DNA of 34,082 nucleotides from a virus: positions 1-34,082 of the IMG/VR virus record IMGVR_UViG_3300031759_000093; one strand, 5' to 3'. The position numbers and the translations under genes are program-made. Every line of letters begins with the position of its first letter. Within the stretch, counting starts at the first letter, position 1. Positions 6,237-13,535 of the stretch are shown in pieces. The notes under the pieces are model-generated. The model was not told where the DNA came from. It did not search any database and saw nothing but the letters and a program-made list of their open reading frames with translations.

Positions 6237-8225
6237 ATGGCAGAAGAAAAACAAAAAAAGAGTATAATGACAGCAATTGCTTCCTTATTTACAAGAAGCA
6301 GGCCAGAAGAGTTCTCTACAAGATTAGGCGTTGAACAGGCTTTACAGGCTATAAATAGTAAAAATGCTACTACTGCCGCTATCGAACCCACTGTTATTTC
6401 TAAAAAAGGAATGGGAGTTGGCGTATATGTTGATAGAACAGATGGTCCAGTATTTCATAGATATTTAGATAGAGAAAATCTACGGCATGCGAGATATTCT
6501 ATATATGATAGAATGGATACGGATTTAGTGGCATCTGCGTTAGATGTATATGCTAACGAAGCTACACAAAAAGGTAGTGGACAAGAAGTAATTACAGTAT
6601 CAAGTTCTTCTAAATATATTCAAGATGAATTAATGGATATGTTAGAAACAACCGGATTGAATAATTGGAAATCCTGGTCTGTCATAAGAGATATGTGTAA
6701 ATATGGTGATAGGTTTGAATCCATAAAGCTTGATGCTCGTAAAGGTGTGATTGATTTAATGCAATTAGATCCTCGCGGAGTCTATCGTTTAGATGTTGAT
6801 GGAGAACTCCAAGGCTATGTTCAGGATATGGAAATTGTTAGACAGAACTCTCTTGATGCCAGTTCACAGTATTCTACACAAAGTCCCTTCATTGACTTAA
6901 CTACTCTATCTCTTCCTTATATGACAAGGAAGATGAAAACTTCTACAGAAACAGATAAAGACAATCTTATTCCTTTCCTTAAATATGAAATGCTTCATTT
7001 TAAGCGCCGTGGAAACGGAATGTTTGAGCCTTATGGTGTATCAAGTTTAGAAGCGGCAGTAGATGTTTGGAAAAAAGTTGACTTACTTTTAGATAGTATC
7101 ATTATATATAGGTTAAATCGAGGTCCCGCCAGATTAGTATTTTATGTTGATGTTGGTAATAATCAAGGTGCTGATATAGAAGCTCTTGTTAAACGTCAGA
7201 TTAACTCCATCAATAAGAGAGAGTATTATGACCCAACTGGTAAGTTAAATGAACGTTATCAGTTATTAGATATGAATGCTAATATCTTTATTCCTGTATC
7301 TAAAACAGCACAAAGCTCTAAAGTAGATATGCTTCAACCTGCCCAAAATCTTGGCGATATTGAAGATTTAATGTATCTAAATAATCGACTTTTCTCGGCT
7401 CTTAAAGTTCCAAAAGCTTTCTTGGGCTTTGAAGGTGATGTAAACTCAAAAGGAACTTTATCTCAACAAAATGTTACGTTTGGAAAAGCATTAGCCAATA
7501 TCCAAGAAGATTTCTTATCTGTTATAAAAGAGCTTTGTGTAATTCATTTAGCTATTAAAGGCATAACAGATGTTTCTGAACTAAAGTCTTTTAGTCTTGT
7601 AATGACAAGACCGTCATATATTGAAGAAAAAGCTCGTATAGAACTTGACACAGCTGCTGTTGGATTAGCACAAGCATATTTAAGTCAAGGTATTAATCGT
7701 GAATGGGTATTAAAGAACGTATTAAAGAAAAACGATGCGGATATTCAAGCTATGTTAAAATTAGACCCAGCCGCAGCCGCAGCAGCTCAAGCTGGTGGAA
7801 TGGGTGGAGGAATGCCTATGGGTGGCGGTATGCCAGGATTAGATACTATTTCTCCTGGTATGGAAGGTATGCCAGGAGAAGGCGTAGAAGCTCCACTACC
7901 AACATTAAATCCTGCTAATATACCAGCAGGAACTCCGCAAGGTCCAGGAGCACAGGTTCCAGCAGCACAGCCCTCTCCTTTAGTACAACAATATGAGTAT
8001 AACAGTGAAAACACTCCTCTATATGAAGGTGCTTCTATTGAAACAAGAGTTAAAGTACGTTCACCAAGAGTTCTTGTAACTGAAATTCGTGATTTAATCA
8101 AAAAGCAAGAAGAGGAAGAAAAGAAGAAAAATGAAATCCTTACAGAGACAATAAAAGAGGATGAGGTATTAGACCCTCTTTTAAGTGATGAATTTCAAGC
8201 TAACATTAACCGCTTAATTGATTAA
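6237..8225 (+). CDS. Portal protein (gp20-like)
   Basis: A 662-residue dodecameric head-vertex protein of the T4 portal type. The conserved region around residues 380-430 reads LNNRLFSALKVPKAFLGFEG, then NSKGTLSQQNVTFGKALA, typical of T4-type portals. The central region has the KYEMLHFKRRG and VDLLLDSIIIYRL segments. Relative to T4 gp20 (524 residues) the C-terminus is extended by a Gly/Met/Pro-rich low-complexity stretch (about 515-590) and a charged helix rich in Glu and Lys (about 615-640). The gene starts 35 bases after the terminase stop and is preceded by an AGGATAATTTAA leader. It joins the motor, head and neck. Confidence 0.93.
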   Translation: MAEEKQKKSIMTAIASLFTRSRPEEFSTRLGVEQALQAINSKNATTAAIEPTVISKKGMGVGVYVDRTDGPVFHRYLDRENLRHARYSIYDRMDTDLVASALDVYANEATQKGSGQEVITVSSSSKYIQDELMDMLETTGLNNWKSWSVIRDMCKYGDRFESIKLDARKGVIDLMQLDPRGVYRLDVDGELQGYVQDMEIVRQNSLDASSQYSTQSPFIDLTTLSLPYMTRKMKTSTETDKDNLIPFLKYEMLHFKRRGNGMFEPYGVSSLEAAVDVWKKVDLLLDSIIIYRLNRGPARLVFYVDVGNNQGADIEALVKRQINSINKREYYDPTGKLNERYQLLDMNANIFIPVSKTAQSSKVDMLQPAQNLGDIEDLMYLNNRLFSALKVPKAFLGFEGDVNSKGTLSQQNVTFGKALANIQEDFLSVIKELCVIHLAIKGITDVSELKSFSLVMTRPSYIEEKARIELDTAAVGLAQAYLSQGINREWVLKNVLKKNDADIQAMLKLDPAAAAAAQAGGMGGGMPMGGGMPGLDTISPGMEGMPGEGVEAPLPTLNPANIPAGTPQGPGAQVPAAQPSPLVQQYEYNSENTPLYEGASIETRVKVRSPRVLVTEIRDLIKKQEEEEKKKNEILTETIKEDEVLDPLLSDEFQANINRLID

Positions 8226-8266
8226 ACTCTTTAACAATTAAATTATTGAACAGTCTTTTATAAAAC

Positions 8267-8278
8267 ATTAACTTAGGG
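8267..8278 (+). promoter_or_regulatory. AATTAASTT-type leader motif before the core-like gene
   Basis: ATTAACTTAGGG ends 7 bases before the ATG at 8286. Its 3' AGGG can act as the RBS. The ATTAA(C/G)TT part recurs before several other genes in this window. Confidence 0.35.
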
Positions 8279-8285
8279 TTAAAAA

Positions 8286-9569
8286 ATGAAACTACAAACT
8301 TTTATAGACATACTTCGTGGTGGTAATTTAGCTTTGGGGAGTAAATTATCTAATTTACTAACCGAAGACTGCACGATTTTAGAATACACTAATGACTCCG
8401 TTCTCTTTACAAAAGGGCACAGGCTGGTTTTAGCCAAGTTTAAAAACCCTCTTACAGAGTCAAGAATGACTTCATCTCATGTTTTAAATAATGAAGTTAT
8501 AGAGATTTCAAAGAATGACTTAACAGAATCTATGAAAAATATGCTTAACAAAGTAGTTGAGTGTGTTATTTCAGAAAATCTTGTAGATGCTCAAGAAAAT
8601 CTTGACGAGTTCTGTGAAACTTTTTATCAAATGTCTATTTTAAAAAATAGATATCCTGATATGTTTACAGAAGAGTTAATAAAGAAATCAGAAGGCAGAG
8701 CAATTAGAATGGAAGCCAGAAAGCATATTCCTGCTTTTAAAGCTGAAATCTTTAATGCTACTGTAATTTCTGAAGGTACTGAAGAAGATAAAGAATTAGC
8801 CACTACTAATTTAATGGCTATTGTTGAGTCTGATTTAGGTAAAGTATTGAATTTAGGAAAAGAAAAAGTAAAAGCAATCGTTACAGACGCTCTATTAGGA
8901 AATACCTTTTTAGCCGAATCTGTTACTAATAATCTTTATGAGATATTAGAGTGGAATATGGAAGATGGTAGTCATAGAGAAAACAGATACGATGCTGGCG
9001 CTGGTAAGTTTAGTGATGAAGAACAGTCTGATTTAGACCGTGAAGAAGAGGAAATCCCTTCTGTTCCTACAGAAAAAGAGGACATAAATGCTGAAGATGA
9101 GAGCAAAGAATTTGCCCCATTTAATCCAGCTATGTTCTCTGAAGAAGATATTAAGCAATTACACAAAACCACATTAAAATCTATTTTATTAGCAATGCAA
9201 GACTTTATTCATGATAAGGCTGCTGATTCTGCTGATGAACAAGTAGACCCAGATTTAGCTGACCAGATTAATGCTGATTTATTAGCATTAGAAGATGGCG
9301 AAGAGCTTGGTGATGATAGGCTTGCTGAAATAGAAGCTCGTTGGAATCCAATGATTTCTTATTTCCTTGACAGTTCTTATCATACCCCTGCTGACGAATT
9401 AATGGGTGAAGAGGAACAGCCTTTAGAAGACCAATTACCACCAGAAGGTGAACAAAGTTCTACCCCAGTAGAAAATGTTGAACAGGGTTCAGCAAACGCA
9501 AGCGCACCACAAGCTCCTCCAGCTGCTTCGGCTCCTTCACAGGCTCCAGGACAGCTACCAGTAGCATAA
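8286..9569 (+). CDS. Acidic protein between portal and protease, putative prohead core protein
   Basis: A 427-residue protein of unknown family. Residues 1-240 are mixed helical sequence with a Glu/Lys-rich character. Residues about 240-285 and 325-350 are strongly acidic (for example DREEEEIPSVPTEKED). The last 50 residues are a Pro/Ala/Ser/Gln-rich disordered tail. In T4 the small acidic core proteins gp67 and gp68 occupy the place between portal gene 20 and protease gene 21, so an internal core role is the best inference. This protein is far larger than either and I see no sequence match. The LTE/LxE sites visible in it could be prohead protease targets. A capsid decoration or neck role cannot be excluded. 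Confidence 0.5.
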   Translation: MKLQTFIDILRGGNLALGSKLSNLLTEDCTILEYTNDSVLFTKGHRLVLAKFKNPLTESRMTSSHVLNNEVIEISKNDLTESMKNMLNKVVECVISENLVDAQENLDEFCETFYQMSILKNRYPDMFTEELIKKSEGRAIRMEARKHIPAFKAEIFNATVISEGTEEDKELATTNLMAIVESDLGKVLNLGKEKVKAIVTDALLGNTFLAESVTNNLYEILEWNMEDGSHRENRYDAGAGKFSDEEQSDLDREEEEIPSVPTEKEDINAEDESKEFAPFNPAMFSEEDIKQLHKTTLKSILLAMQDFIHDKAADSADEQVDPDLADQINADLLALEDGEELGDDRLAEIEARWNPMISYFLDSSYHTPADELMGEEEQPLEDQLPPEGEQSSTPVENVEQGSANASAPQAPPAASAPSQAPGQLPVA

Positions 9570-9578
9570 GGATTAATA

Positions 9579-10226
9579 ATGAGTAATTTAGAGTTCATGA
9601 AAGATGACTGCGGTACAACCCGTGGTTTTGAGGTTCTTGAAGAAGCCCTTACTCCAAACTCTTCTTGGAAAAGTTTAAAAATCCGTGGCATTTTTCAAAG
9701 AGCTGATGCTAAAAATCATAATGGTAGAGTATATCCTTATGATGTATTAGTTCGTGCTTTAGGGGAAGCTAAAGATAGTTTAGATTCAAAAAACATGTTT
9801 GGTGAATTAGACCACCCAGCTGATGGTAATCCTACAGTATCGTTAAAGAATGTAAGTCACGTTATTACGACATTAAACTTCTCTGGTAAAGATTTACTCG
9901 GAGAAGCAATAGTATTTGATGACCCAGGTCCAGCAGGAACACCTTCTGGTAGATTACTTGGTGCTTTAATTAGAAATAATTGTACGGTTGGTATTTCAAG
10001 CCGTGGGTTAGGTGCTTTATCTAAAGGATATAGTACTGGTGATGTAGTAAATGAATATAAGCTAATAACGTTTGATTGTGTTCACGATCCAAGCACACAA
10101 CAAGCTTATGTTCATGCTGTAAATGAAGCAAAGAAATACGGTCGTTCTATACATCAAGCCTTAGAAGATGAAAGAATTACAGAACAATTTAAAGAACATA
10201 TTAGAGAAATTTTAAGAAATAAGTAA
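9579..10226 (+). CDS. Prohead maturation protease (gp21-like)
   Basis: A 215-residue serine protease, close to T4 gp21 (212). The signature residues are visible: His79 in FGELDHP (74-80) and Ser140/141 in TVGISSRGLG (136-145), with a later FDCVHDPS (165-172). The N-terminal GIFQRADAKNHNGRVYP is typical of the family, where the substrate capsid and scaffold are cleaved after Glu. RBS AAGGA lies 8 bases before the ATG and the spacing to the previous gene is 9 bases. The protease is enclosed in the prohead, digests the scaffold and trims the capsid protein before packaging. Confidence 0.93.
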   Translation: MSNLEFMKDDCGTTRGFEVLEEALTPNSSWKSLKIRGIFQRADAKNHNGRVYPYDVLVRALGEAKDSLDSKNMFGELDHPADGNPTVSLKNVSHVITTLNFSGKDLLGEAIVFDDPGPAGTPSGRLLGALIRNNCTVGISSRGLGALSKGYSTGDVVNEYKLITFDCVHDPSTQQAYVHAVNEAKKYGRSIHQALEDERITEQFKEHIREILRNK

Positions 10227-10229
10227 TAC

Positions 10230-10243
10230 AATTAACTTGTAGG
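10230..10243 (+). promoter_or_regulatory. AATTAASTT-type leader motif and RBS before the scaffold gene
   Basis: AATTAACTTGTAGG is followed by TGATAAAC and the ATG at 10252. AGGTGA is a good Shine-Dalgarno match and decides in favour of ATG 10252 over the GTG at 10243, which lies within it. CAATTAACTTGT recurs exactly at 12879-12890. Confidence 0.45.
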
Positions 10244-10251
10244 TGATAAAC

Positions 10252-11106
10252 ATGGCAATTAAAATAAAAGAAATTAATGAATTATTAGAAACCCCTGAAA
10301 TTAAAGAGGTTTTAGAATCTGCTATTCAAGAGCAGTGCAAGGAGCGTCAAGATGCTCTCGATAAAAAGCTGCAAGAACTTGAAGAAGCTAAAAAAGCTGG
10401 CGAAAAAGAACTATTCATCAAAAAGCAAATGCTTTTAAGCAAGGCTAATTTATACGAAGCTAAATTAAAAGATGTTTATGAAGCCAAGTTTAAGGAACTT
10501 TCAAAGAAAGTTGCTACAGATGTATTCAATTTTATTAACGAGTCTGTTAGTAAGGTTACTAAAGCTGTAACAGAAGATGCTACTCCAGACAGCAAGATTG
10601 AAAAGATGCAAGAAGCTTTTTCTAATGCTGTTCGTTCACTTTCTCCTTTTTTCAACATTAATGAATTAGTAGAAGCTAATACTGAAAGTGTTGAAAAGTA
10701 CAAGAGCTTATTAAACGCTGAAAAGCTTGAAAATGCTAAACTTCGTAGCAAGGTACTTTCTGATGAATTAGAGGCTTTAGTTGTTAAAGAATGTGCTGGC
10801 TATCCATTAGAAAAGAAAACAGTAATTGTTGCTGCTTTAAAAGAAGCAAAACCAAATACGTTAGTAGAAGCAAAAGATGCTATTGAAAGCATTAAGGCTT
10901 CAATTAGAGAAGAAGCTAAACCAGCCGAACCTGTAACAGAAGCTGTTGTAGCTCCTGCTCCAGTTGCTGAAACTCCCACAAAACCAACTAAAGATATGAA
11001 GTCTTCTTTAGTAGCTTTAGCAGAGGATGTAAAAAAGAGAGAAGCCGCAAAAATAGCTTCTACCTCTGCCCCAAAGGGAATGCTCGAACCCCTTGATATT
11101 TTTTAA
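10252..11106 (+). CDS. Prohead scaffolding core protein (gp22-like)
   Basis: A 284-residue, almost wholly helical and highly charged protein, rich in Lys, Glu and Ala with long coiled-coil-like stretches (residues 20-125 and 140-225). A Pro/Ala/Thr-rich linker (222-247) precedes a short conserved-looking C-terminal helix. It lies between the protease and the capsid gene, exactly as gene 22 does in T4. Sites of the form L-x-E followed by Ala (LVE at 139-141 and 204-206) fit the specificity of the prohead protease, which would destroy the scaffold during maturation. It forms the internal core that shapes the prohead. The call is based on composition and position. Confidence 0.8.
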   Translation: MAIKIKEINELLETPEIKEVLESAIQEQCKERQDALDKKLQELEEAKKAGEKELFIKKQMLLSKANLYEAKLKDVYEAKFKELSKKVATDVFNFINESVSKVTKAVTEDATPDSKIEKMQEAFSNAVRSLSPFFNINELVEANTESVEKYKSLLNAEKLENAKLRSKVLSDELEALVVKECAGYPLEKKTVIVAALKEAKPNTLVEAKDAIESIKASIREEAKPAEPVTEAVVAPAPVAETPTKPTKDMKSSLVALAEDVKKREAAKIASTSAPKGMLEPLDIF

Positions 11107-11134
11107 ATAAACCCAACAAACGACTTAATAAAAA

Positions 11135-11147
11135 CTATAATTAAGTA
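11135..11147 (+). promoter_or_regulatory. Candidate late promoter in the capsid gene leader
   Basis: CTATAATTAAGTA lies about 60 bases before the capsid start in a 100-base leader. It shares TATAATWAAG with elements before the tube and small terminase genes. The separate leader fits strong independent transcription of the capsid gene. The evidence is a motif only. Confidence 0.3.
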
Positions 11148-11206
11148 TTAACGTAAGAAACAATTGTAATAAAAAACAAAACCGAATTTAAGGGAGAAAG
11201 ACCTAA

Positions 11207-12814
11207 ATGTTAAATCAAGAACCTCTATTAGAATCAAAGGTTAAATCTATTCTCAAGCGAGATGAAGAAGTAGCCAAGTCCCGTGGTCGTGCCCCATACT
11301 GGGCAGGCATCATGGAACACCTTCAGGGCATCAAGGATGAAGATACTCGTAATACAGTATTTATGCACACCGTACAGTCTATGAAGTATGCTTTAAGTTT
11401 ATCTGAAGCCACTACAACCGCTGCAACCACTCCTGGTGGTTACAACAAGGCCATGTTACCAACAATTATTCGTCGTGTTCTACCCCAGGTAGTTGCTACG
11501 AAGTTCGTTGCTACTCGTCAGTTGGATGTTCCTACACAGATAATCCAAACCTTCCGTTTAAACCGCAAAAATGCCAAGGATGGTGTTGGTGCTGGTACAG
11601 AATGGGCTGATCCCAGCCAGCTTCAACGTTACACTCCTGTAACATCTGCTACTGGTCAAGTAATTGGTCAGAACATTTGGCAGGGTAATAAGTTTGCATT
11701 AGACCCTAACTATTCTGCTCAATCAGTAGTTGGTGAAGTAATGTCTGCTTCTGGTGTAACTGGCTCTAATGGTCAAACACTTGCTTATGGTCCTTTACTT
11801 CCTGGCTCTGCCCAGATTATGTTAGTTCCTGACAACGATCCTCGTTCTGCTGTAGTTTATGCTTACGATAATGGTGCTGGTCTTTTCGTCAGCTCTTCAA
11901 CTGGTTTAGTATTATCTGGTGTTACTATTGCTAACTATGGTGTATTAAATGGCACCGCTCCTATGGTCAATTTAGCTGCTCTTCCAGTTCCTCAGCAATC
12001 TGATGTTTCTGGTGAACCTGCTGATACTTTCCACTGGGAAATGAATTACTCCTTCTCTCTTGAGCGTAATAAGACTGCTTTAAGTGAAATCAGCTTCGCT
12101 ATGGATACTATTCAGGTTAACGCCAAAGCTCGTAAGAACTTTGCTCAGATTTCTGCTGAAGCTATCCAGGATTTAGAAGCTTACACTGATGGCAAGATTG
12201 ATGCCCTCAAGGAATTAGTAACTGCTATGACTGAAACAATGGCCCTTGAAATCGACCAGGAATTAACTTTAGCCATGATGCAGACCGCCTACGCTACTAC
12301 CACATGGAATGCTTTATATCCAACTGGTCAGTTCCGTGGTACGCAAGCTGAATACAACCAGACATTAGTTCACAAGATGAACTTCGTTTCTAACGATATG
12401 TCTGTAAATTATCTACGTGGTGATGATTTCTTCGCTATCTGCCACCCACACCTCTTCAATATTCTACAAAACACCAATAATTTCCATATGAGCGACCTAA
12501 ATCATCTTCACCAGGGCGACTTTAATGTAAATGCTGAAAAGATGGGTACAATTGACAGTTATACAATTGCCAAGAATGCTTATCATCCTCAGTCTGATAA
12601 GATGTTAATGGGTTATACTTCTAAGGATTTAGCCAAGGCTCCTTATGCTTACTTCCCCTATGTAACTTACTTAACTCCTCCACAAGCTGACGTTTTAAGT
12701 GGTGACATGTTCTCCACAATCGTTGGTCTACAACAGAGATATGACCACAAGGTCCTACTTGATGGTAAGTATGGTCTTGCTAATCTCCAAGTACTTAACA
12801 TGTACCAGAGCTAA
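11207..12814 (+). CDS. Major capsid protein precursor (gp23-like)
   Basis: A 535-residue capsid protein, near T4 gp23 (521). Residues 82-115 (TIIRRVLPQVVATKF, then QLDVPTQIIQTFRL) match the start of the gp23 fold. Residues about 290-360 (SFAMDTIQVNAKARKNF, SAEAIQDLEAY, MALEIDQEL) match the gp23 spine helix region. The N-terminal 67 residues look like a delta domain, with a probable cleavage site LSE67/A68 close to Glu65 in T4. A strong AGGGAG RBS lies before the ATG and a terminator follows. Codons are biased to CGT, GGT, CTT and AAG, and GC is higher than in neighbours, as expected for the most expressed late gene. Confidence 0.95.
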   Translation: MLNQEPLLESKVKSILKRDEEVAKSRGRAPYWAGIMEHLQGIKDEDTRNTVFMHTVQSMKYALSLSEATTTAATTPGGYNKAMLPTIIRRVLPQVVATKFVATRQLDVPTQIIQTFRLNRKNAKDGVGAGTEWADPSQLQRYTPVTSATGQVIGQNIWQGNKFALDPNYSAQSVVGEVMSASGVTGSNGQTLAYGPLLPGSAQIMLVPDNDPRSAVVYAYDNGAGLFVSSSTGLVLSGVTIANYGVLNGTAPMVNLAALPVPQQSDVSGEPADTFHWEMNYSFSLERNKTALSEISFAMDTIQVNAKARKNFAQISAEAIQDLEAYTDGKIDALKELVTAMTETMALEIDQELTLAMMQTAYATTTWNALYPTGQFRGTQAEYNQTLVHKMNFVSNDMSVNYLRGDDFFAICHPHLFNILQNTNNFHMSDLNHLHQGDFNVNAEKMGTIDSYTIAKNAYHPQSDKMLMGYTSKDLAKAPYAYFPYVTYLTPPQADVLSGDMFSTIVGLQQRYDHKVLLDGKYGLANLQVLNMYQS

Positions 12815-12838
12815 TAATTGGTATAACAATATAAGAAA

Positions 12839-12866
12839 AGAGGGTTCTTTTGAGCCCTCTTTTTTT
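12839..12866 (+). terminator. Intrinsic terminator after the capsid gene
   Basis: AGAGGGTTC (12839-12847) pairs with GAGCCCTCT (12852-12860, one G-T) around a TTTT loop and is followed by six Ts. It ends the head gene transcript 25 bases after the capsid stop. Confidence 0.88.
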
Positions 12867-12878
12867 GTATAAAAATAT

Positions 12879-12934
12879 CAATTAACTTGTGTGTATAAAA
12901 TGTATTACAGCTGACAGGGAAACTTATAATAAAG
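12879..12934 (+). promoter_or_regulatory. Promoter-like leader before the tail tube gene
   Basis: This lies between the capsid terminator and the tube gene. It holds CAATTAACTTGT (12879-12890), the same 12-mer as before the scaffold gene, then TATAAAA and, at 12924-12934, TTATAATAAAG. A new promoter is expected after the terminator. Which of these is the -10 element cannot be decided from sequence. The remaining bases to 13017 hold no gene, only an RBS (AAAGGAATGA) before the ATG. Confidence 0.4.
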
Positions 12935-13017
12935 CAGTAATTAAATAGTAGAGAAATTGAACTCCACAAACGAAACAAGCAAGTAAAACACTTTAAAGTA
13001 TTGAAAAGGAATGAGTT

Positions 13018-13509
13018 ATGAGTGAGAAGTTGATGGGTTGGACCAACAATTTAGCAGAACCAAAGCGAACTAATAGATTTGAGTTATTATTAACTGATTC
13101 TCTTCGCCTAACCTGCCATTCTGTTAGTATACCAAATATTGAAGTAGAAAAAGTAGAAGTCCATAGAATGCACGAAAAGTTCTATGTTGCTGGTTCAAAA
13201 GTAACATACGGCGAAGTAAAATTAGAGTTTTATGATTTCGTAGATAATGCTGCTTCAAAATCTCTACAAGCATGGTATACTACAATTTATAGTCAAGCTA
13301 CCTCTCTTATGGGATATCCACAAAATTATAAACAAGATTTACAACTTTTAGTATATGGTCCTGATCATTCTATTGTTGAATCTTGGTTATTAGTTGGTTC
13401 ATGGCCCGTAAGTTTAGCCTTTGGACAGATGGATTGGAAAGACGGTGCTGGCGTAAGAAATGTTTCGGTGGACTTACGCGTTGACCAAGCTGTATTAACA
13501 TTAAGCTAA
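13018..13509 (+). CDS. Tail tube protein (gp19-like)
   Basis: A 163-residue protein, the same length as T4 gp19. The N-terminal LAEPKRTNRFEL and SVSIPNIEVEKVEVHR, and the middle VTYGEVKLEFYDFVDN followed by LQAWYTTIY, are typical of the gp19 tube fold: a beta barrel that stacks as hexamers. GPDHSIVESWLLVGSWPVSL and the VSVDLRVDQAVL end complete the family pattern. An AAAGGA RBS precedes the ATG. It forms the inner tube through which DNA passes. Unlike T4, the tube gene precedes the sheath gene and both lie after the capsid gene. Confidence 0.92.
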   Translation: MSEKLMGWTNNLAEPKRTNRFELLLTDSLRLTCHSVSIPNIEVEKVEVHRMHEKFYVAGSKVTYGEVKLEFYDFVDNAASKSLQAWYTTIYSQATSLMGYPQNYKQDLQLLVYGPDHSIVESWLLVGSWPVSLAFGQMDWKDGAGVRNVSVDLRVDQAVLTLS

Positions 13510-13535
13510 TAAAATATTTTTAAGGATTAACAGCA

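Noticed and set aside
7787-8101. 104-codon minus-strand ORF rich in Gly, Pro and Ile opposite the portal tail
   Set aside because: A product of the low-complexity portal sequence read backwards.
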